DNA from: a virus
Direction: 5' to 3' (one strand)
IMG/VR virus record: IMGVR_UViG_3300032235_000664
Location: 1-44,741 of that record
Length of the DNA stretch: 44,741 nt
Position numbers and translations under genes: made by a program. Below the pieces are notes generated by a model. It was given only the letters and a program-made list of their open reading frames with translations. It ran no database searches and was not told the origin of the DNA. Positions 21,963 through 31,140 of the stretch are shown here, piece by piece (within the stretch, counting starts at the first letter, position 1; each line of letters starts with the position of its first letter).

Positions 21963-24140
21963 TTATATTAAATTCGCTAATCCAAGATTTGAAAGCAATG
22001 TTGCTATTTGTGATGTAGTAGGATTTGTCGCTAAGTCCTGCCTGTATAGTTTTATAATAGAACCGTTCTCTGTTCTGAAATGTGGTGCTGCATTGCCAGC
22101 TACAATATCGGCAGAGTATTGCTGATAAGCATCTGTTAAATTTGTTGTTGGAGCAACTCCATTATTTATTACAATTTTTCTTGTTCCTGTCCCTTGAGTT
22201 GAACCTCCTAAAACAATATTTCTCCCATAATAATTTGTGTATACAGAATTATTGCCAGATGTATCTGCTCCACATTGAGCAAAACCACTATCATTTGTTC
22301 CTTGTGAAATAGCTGTCCAAGAGGCCATTGTTTGCTGAAAATTCCTTGAAGATGGAACTGAGCCTAATCCTAGAACAATGCTATGTGTTGAATTTGCATT
22401 TATAGTAGCAAAGCCAAGTTTAACATTACAAAATCTATCAACATCAAAATTATGAGCATTATTATCAAAGTATGCAAAAGGTATTGATGTACCTGCCCCT
22501 AATCTAATATTAAAAAAATGACCTTGCCCTGCTGGGGTTGGAGTACCAATATACACTGTGCTTCCAAATACAGAAGCACCATCGCCCCTTACTTCAAAAA
22601 TATTACTAGTATCGGAACTATTCCTAACTCTAAATGCTATATCAGTTGATAATGCTCCTGGTGCCCTTAGATCTAGCCTTGCCCCTGGAGAAGCTCCTTG
22701 TCCTATAGAAAGTCGTGAATTTGTGTTATCCCAAAATAGATTTGCAGCCTGCTGAACAACGTTACTCGAACCCTGAAAAAATATCCTTCCAACAGTACCA
22801 TTATTTACTGATGTTGTTCCAACCGTCAAAGGGGAAGAAGGAATATCCTGCCATGCAGTTTGATAGTCTGACGTTCCACTCTTTACGATAATTTGTCCAA
22901 CAGCTCCACCTGTAGGTAGGCCTGGACCCGCTGGGCCTGTCGCACCTGTTGCGCCCGTTGCACCCGTTGCACCTTGTGGGCCTGTAGGTCCTTGCGGCCC
23001 TGTTGCGCCTGTTGCACCAGTTGTGCCTGGCTCGCCTTGTGGTCCTTCTGCTCCTTCAAGCGAAGCAAGCCAATCAATTTCCGAACCTTCAAATCCATTT
23101 TCTACAGCTATATCGTAAGCGCTTTTTCCGTCTTGCCCTATAGCTCCGCTTAGGTTTACTTGCCAAGATGAATATGTTCCGCTTCCCGTATGTTTTTCAA
23201 CATGTACAACAAGCTGTCCCGTCAAAATATCGTAAGAATTAACGATGCCGTGCATGTGTGCAATACCATCATTAGCAATTATAATTGTCTGTTCCGGTAT
23301 GTACGCCAATCCTATTTCCACAGATAGCGTCTTAGTTCCGTTTCCGACTGTTAACTGAGTATCCGAAGTTGTGTTATAACGATCACCGTCAGCGCCGTCA
23401 GCACCATCTTGACCAGGTACACCCTGTTCGCCTTGTGGACCTTGTGCGCCAGGCTCTCCCTGCGGACCTTGAGGCCCACTCTGTGGAGATACCCACTCGG
23501 GAATCTCACCAGGACCATTAGTCGATAAAACAAATCCAACCTCACCAGGTGACAGCCTTCTCCATACCTCTCCATCCCAATAAGCGATATCTCCCTTGTA
23601 GGCTATAATAGGTGGATTTGGATATGTTCCTGGAAAAGGAATCGGAGGAATTTCAGGAAATTCGTCGTTGTACTCAAACGTTACGCTCTGTAGCGGATTT
23701 TCGGTATTGTACTCCGTATCCTCAACAATTGTATATCTTGATTGAAACACCATAGAATACGCCCATAGCGCAGTCTCGTTGTTTTGCTCCGTAAATCCGT
23801 TCTTTACTAAATACATTTTACTGCAGTCGGTCGGACGAAATCCAATCAATCTGCGTTTGACTGCTTCGGTAATTGAATGCAGACCAGTGTTACCCCTCAA
23901 AGTTCTTGATTGAACGACAAGCTCAATCTGAACCATCTCATCCTGAGTAATGTCAAAAGTATTTTTTACGTCGCCAAAGTCAGATGACTTGTAGGCAACC
24001 GTTATACGTCCAGCACCAAATGGACGCTGAAACTCAGCTTGTACTTGCGGCAGCTGAACAACGTCAACAGCTCCTCCCTGAAATACCGGAATAAGGTGCT
24101 CAACTATTTCCTGTTCAATGTCGGAATAAAATACGTTCAT
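21963..24140 (-). CDS. Gp37/DUF1834-like tail protein fused to collagen-like fibre
   Basis: 725 residues. Residues 1 to about 150 (FYSDIEQEIVEHLIPVFQGG, RPFGAGRITVAYKSSDFGDV, ITQDEMVQIELVVQSRTLRG) resemble the Mu Gp37/DUF1834 family that sits at the head-proximal tail end. After a Pro-rich linker and an AYWDGEVWRRLSPGE segment come two Gly-x-y collagen-like blocks (GPQGPQGEPGAQGPQGEQG at about 218-250; GATGATGPQGPTGPQGATG at about 370-405). A large beta-rich fibre region follows, with GAGTSIPFAYF-type repeats, ending SQIATLLSNLGLANLI. The fusion would anchor a fibre or whisker at the neck. It overlaps the upstream gene by one base. Confidence 0.8.
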   Translation of the reverse strand: MNVFYSDIEQEIVEHLIPVFQGGAVDVVQLPQVQAEFQRPFGAGRITVAYKSSDFGDVKNTFDITQDEMVQIELVVQSRTLRGNTGLHSITEAVKRRLIGFRPTDCSKMYLVKNGFTEQNNETALWAYSMVFQSRYTIVEDTEYNTENPLQSVTFEYNDEFPEIPPIPFPGTYPNPPIIAYKGDIAYWDGEVWRRLSPGEVGFVLSTNGPGEIPEWVSPQSGPQGPQGEPGAQGPQGEQGVPGQDGADGADGDRYNTTSDTQLTVGNGTKTLSVEIGLAYIPEQTIIIANDGIAHMHGIVNSYDILTGQLVVHVEKHTGSGTYSSWQVNLSGAIGQDGKSAYDIAVENGFEGSEIDWLASLEGAEGPQGEPGTTGATGATGPQGPTGPQGATGATGATGATGPAGPGLPTGGAVGQIIVKSGTSDYQTAWQDIPSSPLTVGTTSVNNGTVGRIFFQGSSNVVQQAANLFWDNTNSRLSIGQGASPGARLDLRAPGALSTDIAFRVRNSSDTSNIFEVRGDGASVFGSTVYIGTPTPAGQGHFFNIRLGAGTSIPFAYFDNNAHNFDVDRFCNVKLGFATINANSTHSIVLGLGSVPSSRNFQQTMASWTAISQGTNDSGFAQCGADTSGNNSVYTNYYGRNIVLGGSTQGTGTRKIVINNGVAPTTNLTDAYQQYSADIVAGNAAPHFRTENGSIIKLYRQDLATNPTTSQIATLLSNLGLANLI

Positions 24141-24487
24141 CAGTCAGTAATTTTCTCGAGTTGCGCCTCGAATGTTTGGCCATCAACAATTTTAGCTACG
24201 CTACGCACATAGTGACTAGCGCCATTGATAACCACAATTTCTGTATTTCCATTACGTACGGACTCCTGCAGTCCTACAAATACACCAACCTTATACTCCA
24301 TAATGAAAACGAACGGCAGGTATTGCACGCCGTTCGCTATCATATCTTTTTCGTTAGGTTCTCTGTAATGAGCCCTTGCTGTTTGTTGTTCTCCTCCAAG
24401 GGATGGCGTCCAAATGGCGTCATATCCCATGACGTTTGTTGTTACATCAAACGCATTTTGAAGGTATCCATCAAACGGGTTAGGCAT
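24140..24487 (-). CDS. Head-tail connector/head completion protein
   Basis: 115 residues: NPFDGYLQNAFDVTTNVMGY, WTPSLGGEQQTARAHYREPN, then a beta-rich end (TEIVVINGASHYVRSVAKIV). Size and position after the decoration protein and before the Gp37-type tail protein fit a head completion or stopper protein of the lambda FII/Gifsy-2 type. No diagnostic motif was found, so the call rests mainly on gene order. Confidence 0.62.
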   Translation of the reverse strand: MPNPFDGYLQNAFDVTTNVMGYDAIWTPSLGGEQQTARAHYREPNEKDMIANGVQYLPFVFIMEYKVGVFVGLQESVRNGNTEIVVINGASHYVRSVAKIVDGQTFEAQLEKITD

Positions 24488-24491
24488 GACA

Positions 24492-24821
24492 TTACGACAA
24501 TAGTAGTTTCACCTTAACAACAGTCGCGGATGATGTCGCAGCTACCCACGCATATCCAGCAACCTTGTTCGCTCCCGAATTGTCCGAAGTTGTGATACTG
24601 CCACTTCCGTTGCTGTACACCTTCTGACCAATCGTGATGGCTCCTGTTACCTTTGGCAATTCAAAAACACCTTCCAATGCAACTACGATAGTTTCACCAG
24701 AAACGCCTGAACCCAAAGCAACACCAACCATGTCACCAATTTCAACAATAGAACCGCTTGTAACAGTTCCTGAAAGTACGAAGTCTTTTCTCTCGCCACT
24801 CTCGATATAATTCTGTGCCAT
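24492..24821 (-). CDS. DUF2190-family capsid decoration protein
   Basis: 109 residues of short beta strands rich in Gly, Ser and Val: SGTVTSGSIVEIGDMVGVAL, ALEGVFELPKVTGAITIGQK and VYSNGSGSITTSDNSG. This is the DUF2190 pattern, small beta-barrel proteins that follow the major capsid gene and are thought to cement the capsid surface. It is sometimes mislabelled RecA-like recombinase in databases. It lies downstream of the capsid gene beyond a hairpin. Confidence 0.82.
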   Translation of the reverse strand: MAQNYIESGERKDFVLSGTVTSGSIVEIGDMVGVALGSGVSGETIVVALEGVFELPKVTGAITIGQKVYSNGSGSITTSDNSGANKVAGYAWVAATSSATVVKVKLLLS

Positions 24822-24852
24822 TTTCTAAGCTCTTTTTTTTGATTTTTAAATA

Positions 24853-24872
24853 GAGGGAGGTTGCCCTCCCTC
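24853..24872 (-). terminator. Hairpin after the capsid gene
   Basis: An 8-bp stem GAGGGAGG/CCTCCCTC with loop GCAA (minus strand) is followed by TATTTAAAAATC. The U-run is weak, so it may reduce rather than stop transcription, or protect the capsid mRNA end. It parallels the hairpin behind the tube gene. Confidence 0.6.
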
Positions 24873-24886
24873 GTTATCTTTTACAA

Positions 24887-26947
24887 TTACGCTCCAGCGT
24901 TTCTAACCGCACCTCGGAAACCAACTGCTCCTACACCGTAGTCAAGTCTGATTTTCCATTGAGTACCGTCAACACTGAATCCGTTCTCATTTTCCATGAA
25001 TGGATTTTGCTCACCGTTCAAGAAGTTCACTTCAACAACTGGCTCAATAGATGGATCAGCAAACATGTAATATGTATTGCCACTCAATCGAGGGGTGTCG
25101 ATAACGTCGCTGAACAATCCAGCTACGATATTGGGTTTATTCAAGATACCTGTGTCGGTATGGTCGTACTGAGATTGGTTCAACACTCTCAACGTTCCAC
25201 CCAAAGACAATGGAGCTAACGCCAACGATGGACGGATATCCAAGAAGTCGTTTGAATCTTTGTCTTTTTGCTTAGCCATCAACTGACGCATACCATCAAG
25301 AACAGCTACAGTTGGTGCAGCAGCAGTAGCGATGTTACCGTGTGTCGAATGGAACAACGCAACACCGTCAGCCAATGTAGGGTTTGATGCAAGCAATGCG
25401 TAAACATCGTTCTCGATAGAACGAGCCGCAGCTCTACCCAACATAGAAGCTAGTCTAAGGAATGCCGCAAGGTCATCATTTACAATCATCTTACGAGATA
25501 CGTTGATGATGTTTCCTTTTGTTCCGATTGACACCTTCTCGTAGTTGGCATCAGTGATTTTTTTGTTTTTGAATTCCCCGTTCTCTTGAACCGTATCAAG
25601 GTCAGAGAAAGTACCCATTCTCAAACGTTTGTGCTCACGGAAATCGCTTACTGAACCTGTAGCGCAGAAACGTCTCCATGTGTCAGACTGTGCCTGGTAG
25701 CTAGCCAATAGGACAGTTCTGTTTGCTCCTTCAAGCAATACAGGGAAGTCAGACGAGCTTGACGTAAACGCACGACCAACAATGGCCATTTTGTCCATCC
25801 CGTCAACATCGATACCACCTCTAACAAGGCTGTCCTTAGCCAAGTCAACAAGTGACATGTTTTTGTATTTTCTTCCTGCCTCAGCGATTACCTCGTCGCT
25901 GAATGGCTTCTTATCACCACGAAGTAACTCAGGCTCAGAACGCATGATAAGAGATGCAGTAGCAGCCTGTGTACGCAATTCAGCGCTCTTGTCTGTTCCA
26001 ACTTCTACATGGTTTTGAATGCCTTTACCTGCGTCACCTTTCGCAAACTCAGCAATGATAGCTGCACGCGCCTCATTAATGTCTTTGCCCTCAGTGATTA
26101 GGGTGTTAGCAAATTCCGTCGGCAACTTTGCCGAACGTACAGCTTCAATAATTTCAGCCGTTCTCTTACGCTCGTCCTCGATTGCGTTCTGAACAGCCTT
26201 CGGGTCTGCACCCTCTGGATTCAAAGCACGCTCAAGTTCAGCATTAAGAGCTTCATCCGTGATGCTCGCATCCACGGTGATACCACGCTTTGCGAGCATG
26301 GCAATGATCTGTTCTCTTTTCATTATTACACCTTGATTTAAATTTTGCTTGTTTGGTTCTTGCTCTGGATTTTGTCGGTTGTATATTTCCGGCAAATCTA
26401 AGCCCTTGTTTTCGCTATCCCCCTCAGCCGAGCGAACTCCTGCTCTAGGGTCAGCTGGAATACTCACAAATGAAATTTCCTTCGGAGTCCATTTACGAAT
26501 GTAATACGTGCTATACTCATCACCTTCTTTCTTTTCCATGCGCTCAATCTTATCGACTGAGTACCCGAAAGAAATATCAGTGATAATGCCGTCACGCACA
26601 TCGTTGATAAGTGGTTGAACTTCTTCGCGCTGACTGAATCTTACTGTCGCAACCCAAGTATCTTTCTCACGTCGGATATTCTCAGCGCGACCAATAACAG
26701 TCTCACCAACTTTACCCCACGAACTGTGGTTGTCTAATACAGGAAGTCCACGCTCTCCAGCACGACCAAGATTCGCACCTTCCATATCCAACACTTCGTT
26801 GTAGTATTCTTCTCGATACCATGAATAACGAAGCACCGGAGTCGGCGTTGCAAACACGACGTCAACCGTTCTACTGTCCTCATTCAATGTTGAGGGCAGG
26901 AACTGAGCGCGTGTAAACTGCCTGGTCTCTGTGTTGTTCTTTGGCAT
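24887..26947 (-). CDS. Prohead protease fused to major capsid protein
   Basis: 686 residues. Residues 1 to about 175 are an HK97-type (U35) prohead protease: GLPVLDNHSSWGKVGE with the catalytic His, DGIITDISFGYSVD with the Ser, and WTPKEISFVSIPADP. A charged, Glu/Lys-rich delta-like region follows (about 180-320; ERALNPEGADPKAVQNAIED). From about 380 to the end comes an HK97-fold capsid resembling gpT or similar capsids (SIEPVVEVNFLNGEQNPFME, QWKIRLDYGVGAVGFRGAVR). An internal ATG at 26323 (MKREQIIAML) has an AAGGTG upstream and could yield a separate 478-residue scaffold-capsid. Maturation by self-cleavage is expected. Confidence 0.9.
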   Translation of the reverse strand: MPKNNTETRQFTRAQFLPSTLNEDSRTVDVVFATPTPVLRYSWYREEYYNEVLDMEGANLGRAGERGLPVLDNHSSWGKVGETVIGRAENIRREKDTWVATVRFSQREEVQPLINDVRDGIITDISFGYSVDKIERMEKKEGDEYSTYYIRKWTPKEISFVSIPADPRAGVRSAEGDSENKGLDLPEIYNRQNPEQEPNKQNLNQGVIMKREQIIAMLAKRGITVDASITDEALNAELERALNPEGADPKAVQNAIEDERKRTAEIIEAVRSAKLPTEFANTLITEGKDINEARAAIIAEFAKGDAGKGIQNHVEVGTDKSAELRTQAATASLIMRSEPELLRGDKKPFSDEVIAEAGRKYKNMSLVDLAKDSLVRGGIDVDGMDKMAIVGRAFTSSSSDFPVLLEGANRTVLLASYQAQSDTWRRFCATGSVSDFREHKRLRMGTFSDLDTVQENGEFKNKKITDANYEKVSIGTKGNIINVSRKMIVNDDLAAFLRLASMLGRAAARSIENDVYALLASNPTLADGVALFHSTHGNIATAAAPTVAVLDGMRQLMAKQKDKDSNDFLDIRPSLALAPLSLGGTLRVLNQSQYDHTDTGILNKPNIVAGLFSDVIDTPRLSGNTYYMFADPSIEPVVEVNFLNGEQNPFMENENGFSVDGTQWKIRLDYGVGAVGFRGAVRNAGA

Positions 26948-27015
26948 TAATTAAATTTTATCGTTGCAATAATACAATAATTTTTCAATCCACAATACAT
27001 TTTTCAAAAAAAAAT

Positions 27016-28458
27016 TTATTGAGGTGTAGCTTGAACCCCATTCGGCATCGTCTTACCTTGGCGAGGGTCGCTATCCAAAATGATTTTCTTCTCATCAAAC
27101 TTCGTGAAGTCAGACGCGATTTCTTCCATCACATCGTCAGGATCATAACCCAACTGACGAACAGCTTCACTGTAACTGATGAATCCGTTTCGAACCATTA
27201 TATTGATGGCGTTAGTTTCTTTGACAGGGTCTATCATTTCACGGCGAGGAGGTGTCCAGGTTGCAAGCGTCCCCTCCTTAGCCTTCCCTACAATCGACGC
27301 TCCGCTGATGAACCATTTCCACACCTTGTCACAGAACATCGGAATCAGCATGTTCTCTTGCCAGTCAACAATGTTCCTGTGGAACTCTAGCCATCCCATG
27401 CGGCCTGAACTGAAATTCACATTCCCCAAATCTCCTGTCATTGCTTCGTATGTTATACCTGTACCAGCAGCAATTCCCTGCAATATTTTTCGTGAATAAC
27501 TTTCATATCCATTTGTCAATGGTGGGTTGGCAAACTGTACAGACTTACCAGGAGGTAACATTTCAATGATTCCTGGCTCAACGCGTGAAGCTAGCTCAAT
27601 GTCATCCTGACTGTTCACCGTTGCATCCGGATTGGTGTCCTGAATAAATACTGTAAAACATGCAGCAATTTTCTGGCGCACCAACTCTGCATCCTCGTAG
27701 TCGTCAAAATCTTTCATACGAATCATTGACGCAGCCATCCAAGGAATGCCCCTGAATTGGCCAGGACGCTCCACATAGTACACATGACAAACATCATCAT
27801 CTGAAACAAATTCCGAATTGATAGAAAAAACATCGCCTGAGCCAGGGTGCTGTTTAAACAACCAATATCCAATTCTTTTGCCAGACGCGTCAAACTCAAC
27901 GCCTTGAATAATTCGGTTGCCCTCCTTCGTTGTAGTATTTTTTGTAATGTCTAAAAAGTCTGGCTCTAACACCTGAATACGGATAGGCATGTTTTGGTCT
28001 TCAACACGACGCTTGATAATCAAGCACTCGCCAGACTCCACAATAGTACGCATCACAAGGCGTTGGATTCCATAGAAATTCAACAGTCCCTCAAAGTCAC
28101 AAATGCTACGCCCAGCCCATTCATTCCAAGCCTTCATAATTCTTTTCTCGGCCGCACGACTAACATCCATCGGCGTCGGCAAAATTCCAGTTCCAACAAC
28201 GTTTGTAGAAATGGCCTGAACAGTACGACGTGCGTACACGTTATTACGAACCTGCTCTCTTGAACGATTCCGCAATGTAGATAACACTGGCCGCGATTCA
28301 GTATTAGCGTCCGAACCTGTCGCCTTCCAATTATCCGTTCTCCTAGTTGCTTGCGCAGCCTCATAGGAACGCAATAACTCAATGGCTGTTCTATTTCTAA
28401 CTCGCTTCAATCCAGCTTCCGGATTTATCCACGAAATAAACTTATCTAATCTGTTCAT
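27016..28458 (-). CDS. Portal protein, lambda gpB-type
   Basis: 480 residues of the lambda-family portal. Signature regions are RNNVYARRTVQAISTNVVGT, FYGIQRLVMRTIVESGECLI, NRIIQGVEFDASGKRIGYWL, DVCHVYYVERPGQFRGIPWM and TYEAMTGDLGNVNFSSGRMG. It forms the dodecameric portal through which DNA is packaged and ejected. The start overlaps the gpW-like stop by four bases (ATGA), and the order terminase-gpW-portal is lambda-like. Confidence 0.93.
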   Translation of the reverse strand: MNRLDKFISWINPEAGLKRVRNRTAIELLRSYEAAQATRRTDNWKATGSDANTESRPVLSTLRNRSREQVRNNVYARRTVQAISTNVVGTGILPTPMDVSRAAEKRIMKAWNEWAGRSICDFEGLLNFYGIQRLVMRTIVESGECLIIKRRVEDQNMPIRIQVLEPDFLDITKNTTTKEGNRIIQGVEFDASGKRIGYWLFKQHPGSGDVFSINSEFVSDDDVCHVYYVERPGQFRGIPWMAASMIRMKDFDDYEDAELVRQKIAACFTVFIQDTNPDATVNSQDDIELASRVEPGIIEMLPPGKSVQFANPPLTNGYESYSRKILQGIAAGTGITYEAMTGDLGNVNFSSGRMGWLEFHRNIVDWQENMLIPMFCDKVWKWFISGASIVGKAKEGTLATWTPPRREMIDPVKETNAINIMVRNGFISYSEAVRQLGYDPDDVMEEIASDFTKFDEKKIILDSDPRQGKTMPNGVQATPQ

Positions 28459-28652
28459 AGTCCTTTGGAATGTTTGGCAAACAAACGCCTTGGAGCAGTA
28501 TTCAATCCAAGTTCTTCACGCATTGCGTTTCGCAATTGCATCATTTCGTTAAGCGAGCGATAAATGACAATCTTGTTGCCATACATCACCTGCGTAACTC
28601 CTTGCGCTATCGCTCTGTCAAGCGCTTCATATTCTTCAATTGTCCAAGCCAT
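28455..28652 (-). CDS. Head-tail joining protein, lambda gpW-like
   Basis: 65 residues: MAWTIEEYEALDRAIAQGVT, then YGNKIVIYRSLNEMMQLRNA and MREELG. This is the compact helix-hairpin-helix pattern of gpW, which joins the portal to the tail completion ring. It is encoded between the large terminase and portal, exactly as in lambda. Confidence 0.88.
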   Translation of the reverse strand: MAWTIEEYEALDRAIAQGVTQVMYGNKIVIYRSLNEMMQLRNAMREELGLNTAPRRLFAKHSKGL

Positions 28653-28694
28653 TACGTTCGTTTGGTGCTAAAGTAAAAAAAATTATTTGATATT

Positions 28695-30545
28695 CTACCA
28701 AAATGAAGAATCTTTTCTACGAGTTTTAGGAGCAGCGCTTTTCTCAACTCTTTCACGTGGAGCAACTTCAAGCCAAAACTTATCGTTGTTCTCAAACCTA
28801 TCCAAACCAACAACCGATGCCGCAGCCCTTGCGTACACACGACAGTCAATAGGCTCGTTCCGTTCGTACTTCTTCACCCACTGATAAACACGGTAACCCC
28901 TCTTATTCATTTTCATCTGTAATTCCTCAGCCGTCAATCCCCTGAAATAGTTAGGCTCGTACTGTGGAAAGTGACAATATCCATACGGTAACACACCGTT
29001 CTCGTCCTTTTCTTGACGTAGAAATCCGTACAACTCAGACTTAATAACGGAAACACCAACATGCCAGATTTTGACACGTCCGATTTTCTTTCCAGATGAG
29101 GTGACGTCAACTTGTCGAGGAGGAGCAACCATCACTTGCTGGCTCTCATTACCCTTCACTGGGATCACGCGAGTTACATCAAATCGCTTACAAAAATCGT
29201 AGACGTGCTGCGTGTTGTAACCCGTATCGACAGCCATCAATCGCATACCCAACTCAGCGCCATCCTCACGAACCCACGTCTCACCAACAACCCTTGCCAA
29301 GTCATCCCACACAGGACGAGCCGACGTATCACCAGGCAGCACACGAAAATCAATCGAGTAGGTGCGCTTGTTCTTACACCAGCCAACCACCTCAAGCTCA
29401 AGACGATCTTTCTGAACGTCGACACCAACCGTAATGAACGCAACCTCAACAGGAGGATGGTTTATGCGGTAAGTCTCCCTACGGTTGTATAGGTTCTCCC
29501 ACGGTGGAGCTTCTCCCTTCTCTCGATACGGCTCTCCAAGAATAGTGTTCACAAACACACGCATGAGATTGGTGTCCTTTTGAGCTTCCTCCCATTGCTC
29601 AGCAATTTGAGACCAGGACAACCAACCAAGAGGCGAGTATAACGAGTTGATATGATACCCCTTTCGATATGTGTTCTTATTCTCTGGCGCAGTCATTACC
29701 CACTCGCCAGCCTCCAACATTCGAGGCTTAAAACGCTCCTCAATTCCTGCGGCGCAATCCTCACAGAAATACATCACCGTGTGGTATTCGCCCTCGTTCC
29801 ATTTCAGATTTTCAAACCGCAGCTCCTGCATGTGGTCGCAGTGCGGACACGGAACATGATACTTTCGCTTGTCCGTTTTCTCGTACTCCGTCGTAATGAC
29901 GGACTCCCCCTGAACCGTTGGCGTGCTCAGCTTGTATATCTTTCGCTTGCTGCCAAACGTTGATGTCCGTTTCTCAGCCAAGGCGATAGGTGAACCCTCG
30001 TTGTCCACTGACAATGGATAAGCGTCTACCTCATCCAAAACGAGCACTTTGACAGGACGCGAACGAAGCGATGCAGCCGAGTTAGCCCCTGAAAGAACAA
30101 GCACTCCACCTGGATAGCGCTTCGTGAACTTCGTGTTCCCTGAATCCCTTGAGCGTGATGGCCTAACGCGTTTCTTCAATGACGGAGACATCTCAATCAT
30201 GGGATCGATACGGCTCTCAGAAATGCCCTTACTCATCTCTATTGTGGGCATAACGTACATGATCGGACAGGGTGCAATGTCTATGTAACAGCCGACCACG
30301 TTCAGACCTCCCTCCGTGTATCCCAGCTGAACGCCTTTCATCGCAATGACTTCATTGACCGGACTGTTTGGGCTAAGGTCGTCCAGAATATCCTTCAAGT
30401 ATGGAGTTCTTGACGTCCTCCATGGTCCAGGCTCTGCTGAACTTTCTGATGACAAAAACCGATTTTTATCGGACCAGGCACTAACCGTCATCAACGGTAT
30501 GGGTTTCAATCCATCCGCAAATCCATCAAGTACATTATTCTTCAT
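28695..30545 (-). CDS. Terminase large subunit, lambda GpA-type
   Basis: 616 residues. N-terminal ATPase: WRTSRTPYLKDILDDLSPN, AMKGVQLGYTEGGLNVVGCY (Walker A-like region), SGANSAASLRSRPVKVLVLD and VLVLDEVDAYPLSVD (Walker B). A CPHC...C..C zinc-like cluster sits near the middle. The C-terminal RNase H-fold nuclease has TVGVDVQKDRLELEVVGW and LMAVDTGYNTQHVYDFC, with the metal-binding aspartates. GpA enzymes cut at cos sites and drive packaging. The start overlaps the small subunit by 11 bases. Confidence 0.94.
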   Translation of the reverse strand: MKNNVLDGFADGLKPIPLMTVSAWSDKNRFLSSESSAEPGPWRTSRTPYLKDILDDLSPNSPVNEVIAMKGVQLGYTEGGLNVVGCYIDIAPCPIMYVMPTIEMSKGISESRIDPMIEMSPSLKKRVRPSRSRDSGNTKFTKRYPGGVLVLSGANSAASLRSRPVKVLVLDEVDAYPLSVDNEGSPIALAEKRTSTFGSKRKIYKLSTPTVQGESVITTEYEKTDKRKYHVPCPHCDHMQELRFENLKWNEGEYHTVMYFCEDCAAGIEERFKPRMLEAGEWVMTAPENKNTYRKGYHINSLYSPLGWLSWSQIAEQWEEAQKDTNLMRVFVNTILGEPYREKGEAPPWENLYNRRETYRINHPPVEVAFITVGVDVQKDRLELEVVGWCKNKRTYSIDFRVLPGDTSARPVWDDLARVVGETWVREDGAELGMRLMAVDTGYNTQHVYDFCKRFDVTRVIPVKGNESQQVMVAPPRQVDVTSSGKKIGRVKIWHVGVSVIKSELYGFLRQEKDENGVLPYGYCHFPQYEPNYFRGLTAEELQMKMNKRGYRVYQWVKKYERNEPIDCRVYARAAASVVGLDRFENNDKFWLEVAPRERVEKSAAPKTRRKDSSFW

Positions 30546-31137
30546 CCTGAACGTCGTTTAGTCCGCGCTTATATATCTCCACCAATCGCTCAAGCGCGTT
30601 GGTAATCTCAGTGTACAAAATCGTGTGCGCCTCATTCCTATCGGTAGAGGCCAATATATTATCAATGCACCTGTCAGGAATAGACTGCAACGCCGTGCGC
30701 ATTTCCTGACCCGCAGCAAACAGCGAACGGTACACCATGTCTTTATCAACAAGCTGCCCCTGTTTCTGTTTCAGCTCTACAGCCGCCAAACGTAACTTAA
30801 CCTCTGCGGTTTTTCGTTTGATTTCAGCAATCGAGTTTCCAGCTGGGATATTGTCCTGGTGTTTTTCGTACAACTCCGAAGGCTTTTGCTTCTTTGGTTT
30901 CTCTCCCTTCGGAACAATCGCAATCGTTTCATTTACTTTGTCAGTGCGCTCCGTTGAAGGGTCAATGTTTCGGCCCCACTCCTCAGCAGCTCTGACAGGG
31001 TCAATCTTTGGTCGCTTTGGATTCGACCAATCTATAGCATCAACAATTTTTCCAGCCTTGATTGCCTTTCCAACAGCAACGTCAGAAACGCCTACAATCT
31101 TGGCAAACTCTCTGATTGATAATCTTTCTATTGCCAC
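30535..31137 (-). CDS. Terminase small subunit
   Basis: 200 residues. The N terminus, SIREFAKIVGVSDVAVGKAI then KAGKIVDAIDW, is a winged helix-turn-helix as in lambda Nu1. The middle is Lys/Glu-rich and helical (AEIKRKTAEVKLRLAAVELK), and the C-terminal part (MRTALQSIPDRCIDNILAST) suits oligomerisation and binding to the large subunit. It recognises the packaging start site. It sits directly upstream of the large subunit with an overlap. Confidence 0.87.
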   Translation of the reverse strand: MAIERLSIREFAKIVGVSDVAVGKAIKAGKIVDAIDWSNPKRPKIDPVRAAEEWGRNIDPSTERTDKVNETIAIVPKGEKPKKQKPSELYEKHQDNIPAGNSIAEIKRKTAEVKLRLAAVELKQKQGQLVDKDMVYRSLFAAGQEMRTALQSIPDRCIDNILASTDRNEAHTILYTEITNALERLVEIYKRGLNDVQDEE

Positions 31138-31140
31138 GTC

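Noticed and set aside
22915-23500. GC-rich tandem repeats that might be a CRISPR or minisatellite
   Set aside because: The repeats encode Gly-x-y collagen-like segments of the fibre protein and have no spacer structure. No CRISPR array was seen in the window.
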